Positions 16,449-25,991 are shown, numbered from the stretch's first letter. The stretch is 64,000 nt of DNA from Streptomyces sp. 1331.2 (GCF_900199205.1 NZ_OBMJ01000001.1:2166001-2230000); one strand, 5' to 3'. Numbers and translations are program-made. Notes: generated from the letters alone by a model not told the origin.

Positions 16449-17987
16449 GTGGCGACACCAGCAGGCAACGGCGCACCGGGCGCCCCGATCCCGGCACGGC
16501 CGAACGGCCCGCCGGTACCACCGCGGACGGCCGGGGCACCGGGCACCGCGGTCAGGCCGGCCGCCATCGCGCCGGCACCGTTCGCGGGCCCGCACGCCGC
16601 CGCGCAGCCCGGCGCCCTCGCGGCGCCCGGCCCCGGCGGGGCGCCCGCCCCGCGCCCCCGGGCCGTCCTGGCCACGGGCGTACGGGCCCGGCTGGCGCAG
16701 GCCACCCGTACGGCGCCCGGCCGGCTGCGGCTGGCCGGGGTGGTGCTCACGGTGCTGACGGTGGCCTTCGGCGGGCTCACCGCCTGGCAGTTGGAGACCA
16801 GGGCGCAGGCCGCCGACCGGGTGGTCTCGTACAGCCAGCCGCTCAGCCGGGACGCCGCCGAGATCCACCGCAACCTGGCCGATGCCGCCACCACCGCGGC
16901 GACCGGCTTCCTGCTGGCGGGGGCCGAGCCGAAGGAGGTCCGGGACCGCTACGAGCAGGACCTGGCCACGGCCGCCAAGCTCGTCGCCCAGGCCGCCGCC
17001 CGGACCACCTCGACCTCCCCCGCGCAGGACTCACTCGCCCGGCTGAACCAGCAACTCCCGGCGTACGCCGGACTGGTGGAAACCGCCCGGGCCGACAACC
17101 GGCAGGGCATCCCGCTCGGCGGCGCCTACCTGCGGTACGCCTCCGAGCAGATGCAGACCGTCCTGCTGCCGACCGCCGCCGAACTGGCCGCCGTCGAGAA
17201 CCAGGAGCTGGCTGACGACTACGCCGCGGCCGAGTCGGTGCCCTGGGCGGCGTACGGCCTGGCGGCGCTCACCCTGGCGGCGCTGGCCTGGGTGCAGCTG
17301 ACGCTGTTCCGCCGCACCAACCGGGTGTTCAACGTCGGGCTGCTGGGCGCCACCGCCGCGGTGCTGGCGGGCGCGCTCTGGCTCACCGTCACCGGGCTGA
17401 CCATCAGTTCGGCGCTCCAGCAGAGCGAGCGCGAGGGGGCCGGCCCGCTGCGGGCGCTCAACTCCGCCCGGGTCGACGTGCTGACCGCCCGGCTGGCGGA
17501 GAACCTGCACTTCGTCGCCCGCGGCTCGACCACCAAGTACGTCGACCAGTGGGCCAGGGCCACCGCGCACCTCGCCGGGTCCGCGGACCTCCCGCCGGAG
17601 CGCAGCGACGGTTCCCTCCCGCAGGCCGTCCGGCTCGCCCCCTCGGCCGCGCAGGCGAGCGTCCAGGAGGCGGCCAAGCAGTTCGACGAGTGGCGCACCC
17701 GGCACGACGCGGCCCGGGCGCAGGAGACCGGCAACGCCGACTACCAGGGCGCCCTGGACGCGACCGTGACGGCCAAGCCCGACGCGGCCACCGCCGACGC
17801 CGCTTTCAACGCCACCGACAGGGCACTCGCGCGGGCCGCCGACATCGAGCAGGACCACTTCACGCAGGCCGCCGTGGGCACCGGCGGGGACCTGCGCACC
17901 ACCGCCGTCGCGGCCGCGCTGCTCGGCCTGGTGGCGGCGGCCGCCGCGCTGCGGGGCCTGGGGCGGCGACTGGCCGAGTACCGGTAA
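16449..17987 (+). CDS. glnX: GlnX-like membrane signalling protein
   Basis: Encodes 512 residues. A Pro/Ala-rich cytoplasmic N-terminus of about 90 residues precedes four hydrophobic segments (about 94-113, 264-286, 295-320 and 485-505), separated by two extracytoplasmic domains of about 150 residues rich in Ala, Gln and Asp. The order membrane protein, glutamate-binding protein, PknG kinase is the same as in mycobacterial glnX-glnH-pknG. There GlnX is proposed to pass the amino-acid-bound state of GlnH across the membrane to PknG. The GTG start has GGGAGG nine bases upstream; an ATG nine bases earlier is less well placed. Twenty-two bases separate it from glnH. Confidence 0.78.
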   Translation: MATPAGNGAPGAPIPARPNGPPVPPRTAGAPGTAVRPAAIAPAPFAGPHAAAQPGALAAPGPGGAPAPRPRAVLATGVRARLAQATRTAPGRLRLAGVVLTVLTVAFGGLTAWQLETRAQAADRVVSYSQPLSRDAAEIHRNLADAATTAATGFLLAGAEPKEVRDRYEQDLATAAKLVAQAAARTTSTSPAQDSLARLNQQLPAYAGLVETARADNRQGIPLGGAYLRYASEQMQTVLLPTAAELAAVENQELADDYAAAESVPWAAYGLAALTLAALAWVQLTLFRRTNRVFNVGLLGATAAVLAGALWLTVTGLTISSALQQSEREGAGPLRALNSARVDVLTARLAENLHFVARGSTTKYVDQWARATAHLAGSADLPPERSDGSLPQAVRLAPSAAQASVQEAAKQFDEWRTRHDAARAQETGNADYQGALDATVTAKPDAATADAAFNATDRALARAADIEQDHFTQAAVGTGGDLRTTAVAAALLGLVAAAAALRGLGRRLAEYR

Positions 17988-18009
17988 CGGGCAAGGGGGA
18001 AACGGACAG

Positions 18010-19014
18010 ATGCGCAAGAGGACCGTCATCGGAACAGCCACCCGGGCCCTGGCCCTGCTCGCGGCCGGCGCCGTCGTGCTCACCGCGGGCGGGCCGGTCG
18101 GCGCCGCACCCCAGGCGGCGCAGCAGGCCCAGCAGGCCCAGCAGGCCCAGCAGGCCCAGCAGGCCCAGCAGGCCCAGCAGGAACAACAAACCCAGCAGGA
18201 ACAACAGGAGCAGGGCCCGACCGACACCTGCGACGTCTACAAGAGCGTGCCGCCGAGCACCGAGGACGGCCCGGCCGTGAAGGCCATCAAGGCCAGGCGC
18301 AGCCTGGTGATCGGCGTCGACCAGAACAGCTACCGGTGGGGCGCCCGCAACCCGAACACCGGCCAGATCGAAGGCTTCGACATCGACCTCGCCCGGGCGA
18401 TCGGCGCCGCCGTCATGGGCGACCCGGACAAGGTGGTGCTCAAGCCGGTGGCGACCGCCGACCGGATCGACGCCGTCAAGAAGGGCCGGGTCGACCTGAT
18501 CGTCCGCACCATGACGATCAACTGCAAGCGGATGGAGGACGTCGCCTTCTCCAAGCCGTACTTCAACACCACCCAGCGCGTCCTGGTCCCGAAGGCCTCC
18601 CCGGCGAAGTCCGTCGACGACGCGATCAAGGACCGGACGGTGTGCGCCGCCGACGGCTCCACCGCCCAGGCCGTGGTCACCGGCAAGAAGACCGCGGCGA
18701 AGGTCGTCACGGTGGAGAACCAGCTGGACTGCCTGGTCCTGATGCAGCTCGGCAAGGTCGACGCCACCATGACCGACACCGGCCTGGCGGCCGGTCAGGC
18801 CGCCCAGGACCAGACCGTGCGGATGGTGGACGGCGAGGCGCAGCCGGAGGTGATGGGCGTCGCCATGCTGAAGGAGAGCCCCGACCTGACCGCCCGGGTC
18901 AACCAGGTGCTGGCCGACTACTACGCCCGCGGCGACTGGGCCCGTTCATACGACCACTGGTTGAAGCCGTACATGGGCGGCGAGGCCGACCACTACTGGC
19001 CGGGCACGCACTGA
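18010..19014 (+). CDS. glnH: GlnH-like glutamate/aspartate-binding protein
   Basis: Encodes 334 residues. It has a Sec-type signal peptide (MRKRTVIG, hydrophobic ALLAAGAVVLTAGG, cleavage near GAAPQ) and then a low-complexity Ala/Gln stretch (about 37-67). The type-3 periplasmic-binding domain (about 98-320) has LVIGVDQNSYRWGARNP, IEGFDIDLARAIG and VDLIVRTMTINCKRMEDVAFS, the signature of polar amino-acid binders. No permease gene is present, consistent with a sensor rather than a transporter. The mycobacterial relative is a lipoprotein, but no lipobox Cys is present here. Four Cys remain in the mature protein. It lies in the glnX operon. Confidence 0.88.
   Translation: MRKRTVIGTATRALALLAAGAVVLTAGGPVGAAPQAAQQAQQAQQAQQAQQAQQAQQEQQTQQEQQEQGPTDTCDVYKSVPPSTEDGPAVKAIKARRSLVIGVDQNSYRWGARNPNTGQIEGFDIDLARAIGAAVMGDPDKVVLKPVATADRIDAVKKGRVDLIVRTMTINCKRMEDVAFSKPYFNTTQRVLVPKASPAKSVDDAIKDRTVCAADGSTAQAVVTGKKTAAKVVTVENQLDCLVLMQLGKVDATMTDTGLAAGQAAQDQTVRMVDGEAQPEVMGVAMLKESPDLTARVNQVLADYYARGDWARSYDHWLKPYMGGEADHYWPGTH
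18121..18180 (+). repeat. Nine-base tandem repeat in glnH
   Basis: Six complete copies of CAGCAGGCC plus CAGCAG, encoding (QQA)n just after the signal peptide, followed by diverged CAG/CAA units. Unit length is a multiple of three, so copy-number change would keep the frame. Confidence 0.9.
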
Positions 19015-19039
19015 AGCACACACTGAAGCACGCACTGAG
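19004..19039 (+). repeat. Twelve-base triplicated repeat across the glnH stop
   Basis: Three tandem copies of GCAC(G/A)CACTGA(A/G). The glnH stop codon lies in the first copy and each further copy repeats an in-frame TGA. Confidence 0.8.
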
Positions 19040-19239
19040 CCGTCCACCGGGCCGGATCCACAGCTGGCGGGCCCGGGGCGTTGACACGGTCTTGACGCCC
19101 CGCGCCCGCTCCGCCCGAACGGTCACCGGCTAGGGTTCGGGACGATCACCACGGGGAGACCGGTGGTGGACACGGGGGTTGTCGTGGGGTCACGCGTCAC
19201 GCACGTCGGGATCGCACGCGAGGAAGGAAGGACACCGCG

Positions 19240-20661
19240 GTGGCAGCATCGGCTGGCCCGGTACTGAGCCGGGAGGAGGTGGACCGCGCGCTCGCGCGCC
19301 TCGGCGCGGAGCGGGACGCGGTCGAGTCGGCGCTGCTCACGCTGCAGGACCACCCGGGCCTGCGGCTGCTGGACGGCGCCGAGCTGGCCGGGCGCACCCT
19401 GGAGCGGTGGTCCGTCGCCGGGAAGGGTCTGCCGCTGCTCTGGGCACTGTTCGACCGCTACTCCGAGGCGCTGGCCTCGGCGCGCGCCGTACGGGCCCGC
19501 AAGGCCAAGCCGGGTGCGCCCGAACTCGCCGAGCTGAGCGAGCTGTTGACGGGCGACGCGGTGACCGTCCCGGGCGGCGCGGTGCCGGACGGGCCGCAAC
19601 TGCTGGGCGCGCCCGCCAAGCTGGTCGAGCGGATCAGCCTGGACGCGCTGATGGCCCGGATGAACTCCTGGTACGCCACCGTGCTGGAGGTGGTCAGCGC
19701 CGCCGACGCGGTCTGGTCGGCGCTGCCGGCCCGGATCGACCTGCTGCTGGCCGAACTGCACCGGGTGCGCACCCTGGCCGCCTCGCTCGGCGTGCGCATC
19801 GGCGCCCACCCGCTCGGCGACGACCTGGCCGGGCTGGAGAAGGACCTCACCGAGCTGCGCACCGAGGTGCGCGCGGACCCGCTGGCGCTGTGGCGCCCGG
19901 CCCGGGTGCCCGCCCAGCGCGGCACGGTGCCGGAGGGCTCGGCCTTCGCCGGACCCGCCGGGGTGGTGGACACCGAGCGGTTCGACCGGGCCGGGCGGGC
20001 GCTGGACGGCGTCCGGCTGGAGCTGGAGGACCTGCTGCGGCTGCGCGACGAGGCCGAGGAGCGGCTGCAGGGCGTCGGCGACCTCCTCCAGCGGGCCGAC
20101 GCGACGCTGGCCGAGGCCCGCCGGGCGCGCGGCGAGGTGCTGGCGAAGATAGCGGCCAGCGACGTCCCGGCGGTGCCCGGCCCGGCGTCGGCGCTGCGCG
20201 AACGGATCGTCGCGGCGCTGGACCTGCGCCAGAGCGGGCAGTGGGGCCGGCTGGCGCCGCTGCTGGACACCCTGGAGGACGCCGCCGCCAAGGAGCTGGC
20301 CCGGGCCCGGCAGGCGCTCACCGAGGTGACCCAGCCGCTGGCCGTCCGGGCCGAGCTGCGCGGCCGGCTGGACGCCTACAAGGCGATGGCCGCCCGGCTG
20401 CGGGTCTCCGAGGACCCGGAAGTGATCGAGCGGTACGAGAAGGCGCGCTGGCTGCTCTGGAGCGCGCCGTGCGACCTGCGGGCGGCGGCCGCCGCGGTGG
20501 CCCGGTTCCAGCAGTCGCTGCGCCCGGCCCAGGCAGAGGCGGAGCGCCAGGCCGAGGCAGCGGGCCGGGCCGAGGCGGAGGACCAGGCCCGGGCCGAGGC
20601 CGGGCAGGCTCAGGGGGCGACCGGCCAGACGCCGGTCGACGGACAGGTTCAGGGGGGCTGA
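19240..20661 (+). CDS. Coiled-coil protein of the pknG island, function unknown
   Basis: Encodes 473 residues, almost entirely helical with long heptad-like stretches (ERLQGVGDLLQRADATLAEA, ARARQALTEVTQPLAVRAEL) and an Ala/Glu/Gln-rich tail (about 425-473). There is no signal peptide or membrane span, so it is cytoplasmic. Start GTG 19240 has GAGGAAGGAAG nine bases upstream. It ends five bases before the pknG start, so the two are translationally close. I recognise no catalytic motif. Position suggests an adaptor or scaffold between the membrane sensor and the kinase; this is inference. Confidence 0.8.
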   Translation: MAASAGPVLSREEVDRALARLGAERDAVESALLTLQDHPGLRLLDGAELAGRTLERWSVAGKGLPLLWALFDRYSEALASARAVRARKAKPGAPELAELSELLTGDAVTVPGGAVPDGPQLLGAPAKLVERISLDALMARMNSWYATVLEVVSAADAVWSALPARIDLLLAELHRVRTLAASLGVRIGAHPLGDDLAGLEKDLTELRTEVRADPLALWRPARVPAQRGTVPEGSAFAGPAGVVDTERFDRAGRALDGVRLELEDLLRLRDEAEERLQGVGDLLQRADATLAEARRARGEVLAKIAASDVPAVPGPASALRERIVAALDLRQSGQWGRLAPLLDTLEDAAAKELARARQALTEVTQPLAVRAELRGRLDAYKAMAARLRVSEDPEVIERYEKARWLLWSAPCDLRAAAAAVARFQQSLRPAQAEAERQAEAAGRAEAEDQARAEAGQAQGATGQTPVDGQVQGG

Positions 20662-20666
20662 GGTTG

Positions 20667-23204
20667 ATGGGCGAGACGTGCGTACGGCCGGACTGCTCCG
20701 GCGACGGCAGGATCGACGCGGACGGCTACTGCGACGAGTGCGGGCTGGCCCCGGCGGGCGGGACCACCGCCACGCCCCAGGCGCCCGCACCGGCAGCCGC
20801 GGCGGGCCCCGGCTCGCCCTGTCCCCGGGACTGCTCCGGCACCATCGACGCCGACGGCTACTGCGACGACTGCGGCCTGACCCCGCCCGGCCCCGACACC
20901 GGCGTCACCCAGCCCTACGTCCCCTCCGCCCGGGTCGCCCCGGACTCGGCGCGCAGCGCCTCCGCCCGCTCCTCCCGCACCGGCTCGGCCCGCTCGATGT
21001 CCGGCCGCTCCCGCTCGCACCGCTCGACCCGCACCGGCAGCAGCCGCTCGGTCTCGGTGCGCTCCACCCGGGGCAGCAGCAGCGCGGGCACCCGCAACCG
21101 GCTGGGCGCCGGCCTGGTCACCGTGCCGACCGTGGCGAGCGCCGACCCGGCGCAGGCGGTGCTGGCCAACCCGGAGGTGCCCGAGCGCAAGCGGTTCTGC
21201 TCCAAGTGCGAGGCCCCGGTGGGCCGGGAGAAGAACGGCCGCCCGGGCCGCCCGGACGGCTTCTGCACCAAGTGCGGCACGCCGTACTCGTTCACGCCCA
21301 AGCTGCGCCGCGGCGACCTGGTCGGCGGGCAGTACGAGGTGGTGGGCTGCCTGGCGCACGGCGGGCTCGGCTGGATCTACCTGGCGGTGGACCGGCGGCT
21401 GGACGACAAGTGGGTGGTGCTCAAGGGCCTGCTGGACACCGGGGACGAGGACGCGCTGGCCGCGGCCGTCGCCGAACGGCGCTTCCTGGCCGAGGTCGAC
21501 CACCCGAACATCGTCCGGATCATCAACTTCGCCGAGCACCCGGACCTGCGCACCGGCGCCACCGACGGCTACATCGTGATGGAGTACGTCGGCGGCAAGT
21601 CGCTCAAGGACATCGCCAACGACCGCCGCGCCCCGGACGGCCGGCGCGAGCCGCTGCCGGTCGAGCAGGCCATCGCCTACGCGCTGGAGGCGCTGCCGGC
21701 CCTGGGCTACCTGCACGACCGGGGCCTGGTGTACTGCGACTTCAAGATCGACAACGCCATCCAGAGCGGCGACACCCTCAAGATCATCGACATGGGCGCC
21801 GTCCGCCGCCTCGACGACGACGGCCCGATCTACGGCACCATCGGCTACCAGGCGCCCGAGATCGCCACCGACGGCCCCTCCCCCGCCTCCGACCTCTACA
21901 CCGTGGCCCGCACCCTCGCGGTGCTCACCTTCGACTTCCAGGGCTACAGCAGCACCTACCGGGACACCCTGCCCGGCCCGGAGGACGTCGAGGTCTTCGC
22001 CCGGTACGAGTCGTACTACCGGCTGCTGGTCCGCGCCACCGACCCGGACCCGGCCCGCCGCTTCGCCTCCGCCGAGGAGATGGCCGACCAGCTCACCGCC
22101 GTGCTGCGGGAGATCCTGGCCCTCCGGAACGACCGGCCCTACCCGGCCCTCTCCACCCTCTTCGGGCCCGAACTACGCGTCGTGGACACCGAGTTGGTCC
22201 TGCCGGCCAGCACGCCCGGACAGCTCCGGGTGACCGCCCTGGACCCGGCCGCCGCCGCCCTCGCCCTGCCCATCCCCCGGGTCGACCCGGGCGACCCCAA
22301 CGCCGGCTTCCTCGCCACCCTGCTCTCCCCCGACCCCGCCGACGCGCTCGCCGCCCTGGCCGGCGCACCCGCCGTCTCGATGGAGAGCCGGCTGCGCGAA
22401 CTGCGCGCCCTGCTCGAACTCGGCCGCCACCGCGACGCCGTGGGCCGCCTCGCCGAGCTGGAACAGGACCACCCGGACGACTGGCGGGTGGTCTGGTACC
22501 GCGGCCTCACCGCCCTCGTCGGGGCTGCCGAGGGGCTTGCGGAGCCGCCCCGAGCAGCCGATCCGGCGAGCGGGCGCGTAGCAGACCTCCGGGCGGCGGC
22601 CGAGGCCTTCGACGCCGTCTACGACGCCTTCCCCGGTGAGGCCGCCCCCAAGCTGGCCCTCGCCATCTGCGCCGAACTCCTCGGCGACGGCGGCGACGCG
22701 GCCGAGTTCTACCGGCTGGTGTGGAGCACCGACCACGCCTACCTGAGCGCCGCCTTCGGGCTGGCCCGGGTCCGGCTGGCCGAGGACGACCGCCCCGGCG
22801 CGGTCCGCGTCCTGGAGTCCGTCCCGGCCACCTCCAGCCAGTACACCGCCGCCCGGATCGCCGCCGTCCGCGCCCGGCTGCGCGAGCGGCCCGCCACCGA
22901 CGAGCTGGCCGCCGACCTCGGCGCCGGCTCCGAGCAGCTGACCGCGCTGCGGCTGGACGACCGCCGCCGCGAGGAGCTGTCCGTCGAGGTGCTCAGCGCG
23001 GCCCTCGGCTGGATCGGCGCCGGTTCGGCCGGCGCCCCGCAGGCCGCCGGACTGGTGGTGCTGGGACGTCCCGCGCAGGAGCGGGAACTGCGCTTCGCCC
23101 TGGAACAGTCCTACCGGGTACTCGCCCGGTTGGCCGACCGGGCGGAGACCAGGATCGAGATGGTGGAACGGGCCAACCGTGCCCGTCCCAGGACGTGGGT
23201 GTAG
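20667..23204 (+). CDS. pknG: PknG-type Ser/Thr protein kinase with N-terminal zinc knuckles
   Basis: Encodes 845 residues. Two short knuckles (C5, C10, C22, C25 and C52, C56, C66, C69, each ending DGYCDxCG) precede a Ser/Arg-rich linker (about 90-145). A rubredoxin-like pair (C178, C181, C200, C203) follows, as in mycobacterial PknG. The kinase domain (about 220-480) has the Gly-rich loop HGGLGWIY, K253 in VVLKGL, catalytic D358 in VYCDFKIDN and the metal-binding D375 in IIDMGAV (DxG form also seen in PknG). The remainder (about 560-845) is helical with TPR-like repeats. Role: phosphorylate FHA-type regulators of glutamate/2-oxoglutarate metabolism in response to amino acids. The ATG at 20667 is chosen for spacing to AGGGGGG. 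Confidence 0.93.
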   Translation: MGETCVRPDCSGDGRIDADGYCDECGLAPAGGTTATPQAPAPAAAAGPGSPCPRDCSGTIDADGYCDDCGLTPPGPDTGVTQPYVPSARVAPDSARSASARSSRTGSARSMSGRSRSHRSTRTGSSRSVSVRSTRGSSSAGTRNRLGAGLVTVPTVASADPAQAVLANPEVPERKRFCSKCEAPVGREKNGRPGRPDGFCTKCGTPYSFTPKLRRGDLVGGQYEVVGCLAHGGLGWIYLAVDRRLDDKWVVLKGLLDTGDEDALAAAVAERRFLAEVDHPNIVRIINFAEHPDLRTGATDGYIVMEYVGGKSLKDIANDRRAPDGRREPLPVEQAIAYALEALPALGYLHDRGLVYCDFKIDNAIQSGDTLKIIDMGAVRRLDDDGPIYGTIGYQAPEIATDGPSPASDLYTVARTLAVLTFDFQGYSSTYRDTLPGPEDVEVFARYESYYRLLVRATDPDPARRFASAEEMADQLTAVLREILALRNDRPYPALSTLFGPELRVVDTELVLPASTPGQLRVTALDPAAAALALPIPRVDPGDPNAGFLATLLSPDPADALAALAGAPAVSMESRLRELRALLELGRHRDAVGRLAELEQDHPDDWRVVWYRGLTALVGAAEGLAEPPRAADPASGRVADLRAAAEAFDAVYDAFPGEAAPKLALAICAELLGDGGDAAEFYRLVWSTDHAYLSAAFGLARVRLAEDDRPGAVRVLESVPATSSQYTAARIAAVRARLRERPATDELAADLGAGSEQLTALRLDDRRREELSVEVLSAALGWIGAGSAGAPQAAGLVVLGRPAQERELRFALEQSYRVLARLADRAETRIEMVERANRARPRTWV

Positions 23205-23207
23205 CCG

Positions 23208-24527
23208 ATGCCGCAGCAGACCGAGTGCCCGAGCTGTTCCGAGCCGATGGATCCGGAGGACGCCTACTGCGGCTCCTGCGGGGCAGGCCGGGACGGCCGG
23301 CCGGCCCCGGGCGCGATGCCCGCGGGCTGGGCCGCCGCCCGGGGTGAGGCCGTACCGCAGCAGCGCGGGCCGGTCTGCGTGCACTGCGGGCAGCCGCAGG
23401 TCACCCCGGACGGCTACTGCGAGGGCTGCGGCGGCGCCCAGCCGCGCCCGCGCGACCACATGGAGAAGGCGCTCGGCGGCGTCGCCGGGGTCAGCGACCG
23501 CGGCGTGCGCCACCACCGCAACGAGGACAGCTTCACCGTCGCCGCGACCTCGCTGCCCGGCGGCGAGCCGGTCGTGGTCGCCGTGGTGTGCGACGGCGTC
23601 TCCTCCTCCGACCGCCCGGACGAGGCCTCGGCGACCGCCGTGGACGCCGCCTCCGAGTCCCTGCTGACCTCCCTGGAGGCCGGCCGCGACCCGAACGAGG
23701 CGATGCGCGCGGCCATCGCCGACGCCGCCGGGGCCGTGGCCGACCTGGCCACCGACGGCGCCGGCCCCGCCCGGCCCGACCTCAACGCGCCCGCCTGCAC
23801 CTACGTCAGCGCGATAGCGGCCGGCGGCCGGGTCACCATCGGCTGGGTCGGCGACACCCGGGCGTACTGGATCCCGGACGACCGCGCCGCCGCCGAGCCC
23901 TTCCGGCTCACCCAGGACGACTCCTGGGCGGCCCGGATGGTCGAGGCCGGGCTGATGAGCGAGGCGGAGGCCTACGCCGACCCGCGCGCCCACGCGATCA
24001 CCGGCTGGCTCGGCGCCGACGCCGAGGAGGTCGTGCCGCACACCCTCGACTTCACCCCGCACGTCCCCGGCGTGGTGCTGATCTGCACCGACGGCCTGTG
24101 GAACTACGCCGAGGCGGCCACCGACCTGGCGTACTACGTCCGGCCGGACGCCCGCACCGAGCCGCTCGCCACGGCGCAGACCCTGGTGAAGTTCGCGGTC
24201 GCGGCCGGCGGCCACGACAACATCACGGTCGCCGTGCTGCCGATCGACCCGCCGGTCGTCCCCGTCGAGGAGGCCGAACAGACCCCGACCGCACTGGACC
24301 TGCCGGTGCTGACCCCGGCGGCGCCGGCGGCACGACCGGCCGTCGAGGAGGACGAGGACTACGAGCCGACCCTGCCGGACATCCCGGTGATCGGCTCCCC
24401 TGCCGCCCCGCTGCCCGCCGCCCTGCCGCCCCAGGCCCCACCGGTCCCGGCCGTCCCGCCGGCGCCTCCCGCCGCCCCGCCCGTCCCGCCGCAGCCACCC
24501 CAGCCGCCGCACCCGCCGACGGCCTGA
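23208..24527 (+). CDS. PP2C Ser/Thr phosphatase with N-terminal zinc knuckles
   Basis: Encodes 439 residues. Two CxxC knuckles open the protein (C7, C10, C21, C24 and a second near 57-75 containing PDGYCEGCG). The PPM/PP2C domain (about 85-345) shows GVRHHRNEDSF, the metal-binding VVCDGVSSSD, GWVGDTRAYW, ICTDGLWNY and GHDNITVAVLP. A long Pro/Ala-rich tail follows. It begins three bases after the kinase stop, so the writer and its presumed eraser are translated together. The shared zinc-knuckle head suggests docking to a common partner. Likely reverses PknG phosphorylation; target unproven. Confidence 0.92.
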   Translation: MPQQTECPSCSEPMDPEDAYCGSCGAGRDGRPAPGAMPAGWAAARGEAVPQQRGPVCVHCGQPQVTPDGYCEGCGGAQPRPRDHMEKALGGVAGVSDRGVRHHRNEDSFTVAATSLPGGEPVVVAVVCDGVSSSDRPDEASATAVDAASESLLTSLEAGRDPNEAMRAAIADAAGAVADLATDGAGPARPDLNAPACTYVSAIAAGGRVTIGWVGDTRAYWIPDDRAAAEPFRLTQDDSWAARMVEAGLMSEAEAYADPRAHAITGWLGADAEEVVPHTLDFTPHVPGVVLICTDGLWNYAEAATDLAYYVRPDARTEPLATAQTLVKFAVAAGGHDNITVAVLPIDPPVVPVEEAEQTPTALDLPVLTPAAPAARPAVEEDEDYEPTLPDIPVIGSPAAPLPAALPPQAPPVPAVPPAPPAAPPVPPQPPQPPHPPTA

Positions 24528-24635
24528 CCGGCCCGCCACCGGAGCTCGCGGACCACGGTCCGCCGGCCGGCCCGGCGCACCGCCCCACCGTCCTGATCGC
24601 ATCCACCCCCTCACCCGACGGGAGCCGACCGCCCC

Positions 24636-25991
24636 ATGGCAACACTGGCGAAGCCGAACCTGCCCAGGTTCGACGTGGAGATCTTCCAGAACGAGTACCT
24701 GGCCGACGGCGCCCGCGAGGTCAACGCCATCGTCACCGTCACCGCGACCGGCGGCGGCACCTCCGGCGGGCGCCCGCTCGGGATCACCGACGCCGGGCCC
24801 GCCGGGGCCGGGGCCGAGGCGGCCGTGGTGATCCTGGTGGACTGCTCGGGCTCGATGGACTACCCCAAGACCAAGATCAACGGCGCCCGGGAGGCCACCT
24901 CCGCCGCCATCGACGCCCTGCGCGACGGCACCGCCTTCGCCGTCGTCGCCGGCACCCACGAGGCCCGCGACATCTACCCCGGCGACGGCACCCTGGCCAC
25001 CGCCTCCGCCGCCACCCGCGAGCAGGCCAAGGAGTCGCTGCGCCGCCTCACCGCGGCCGGCGGCACCGCGATGGGCACCTGGCTGGCCAAGGCCGACAAG
25101 CTCTTCCTCACCCGCCACGACATCGCCATCCGGCACGCGATCCTGCTCACCGACGGCAACAACGAGCACGAGTCGGCGGAGGACCTGGCCCGCACCATCG
25201 AGCGGGTCACCGGCCACTTCACCGCCGACTGCCGGGGCGTCGGCACCGACTGGCGGATCGACGAACTGCGCAAGATCTCCTCGGCGCTGCTCGGCACCGT
25301 CGACATCGTCGCCGAACCCTCCGGCCTGGCCGAGGACTTCCGCTCGATGATGGCCGGCGCCATGGGCAAGCAGGTCGCCGACGTCGCCCTGCGGATCTGG
25401 ACCCCGGCCAACGCCACCGTGAAGTTCGTCAAGCAGGTCGCCCCCGCGGTCGAGGACCTCACCGCCCGCCGCACCGAGGCCGGGCCCCGGGCCGGGGACT
25501 ACCCCACCGGCTCCTGGGGCGACGAGAGCCGCGACTACCACGTCTGCGTCGAGGTCCCGGCCGCCTCCATCGGCAACGAGATGCTCGCCGCCCGGATCAG
25601 CCTGGTGCTGCCCCCGCAGGTCGGCAGCGGCACCCCCGAGGTGCTCAGCCAGGGCCTGGTCAAGGCGGTGTGGACCGACGACCTGGCCTCCTCCACCCGG
25701 ATCAGCCCACAGGTCGCCCACTACACCGGGCAGGCCGAACTGGCCTCCTCCATCCAGGAGGGACTGGAGGCCCACCGCGCCGGGGACGTCGACACCGCCA
25801 CCGCCAAGCTGGGCGCCGCCGTCCGGATCGCCCACGCGACCGGGAACGACGGCACCTACAAGCTGCTGCAGAAGGTGGTGGACGTGGTGGACCCGAAGGA
25901 GGGTACGGTTCGGTTCCGTAAGAACGTGAGCGAGGCCGACTCGATGACCCTTGAGACCCGGTCGACCAAGACGGTACGTGTGAAGAAGTGA
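24636..25991 (+). CDS. VWA-domain protein
   Basis: Encodes 451 residues. A von Willebrand factor A domain (about 62-240) has an intact MIDAS motif LVDCSGSMD with D69, S71 and S73, plus AAGGTAMGTW and ILLTDGNNEHE carrying the other metal residues. Beta-rich flanking domains follow. The C-terminal region (about 360-451) is helical and resembles the tail of VWA proteins found in TerY-type kinase/phosphatase triads. No signal peptide, so intracellular. It sits between the phosphatase and FHA genes in one operon and probably serves as a metal-dependent protein-interaction platform. Confidence 0.9.
   Translation: MATLAKPNLPRFDVEIFQNEYLADGAREVNAIVTVTATGGGTSGGRPLGITDAGPAGAGAEAAVVILVDCSGSMDYPKTKINGAREATSAAIDALRDGTAFAVVAGTHEARDIYPGDGTLATASAATREQAKESLRRLTAAGGTAMGTWLAKADKLFLTRHDIAIRHAILLTDGNNEHESAEDLARTIERVTGHFTADCRGVGTDWRIDELRKISSALLGTVDIVAEPSGLAEDFRSMMAGAMGKQVADVALRIWTPANATVKFVKQVAPAVEDLTARRTEAGPRAGDYPTGSWGDESRDYHVCVEVPAASIGNEMLAARISLVLPPQVGSGTPEVLSQGLVKAVWTDDLASSTRISPQVAHYTGQAELASSIQEGLEAHRAGDVDTATAKLGAAVRIAHATGNDGTYKLLQKVVDVVDPKEGTVRFRKNVSEADSMTLETRSTKTVRVKK

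Noticed and set aside
18121..18200. Repeat array as a CRISPR
   Set aside because: Units are only nine bases, without spacers, and lie inside a coding frame.
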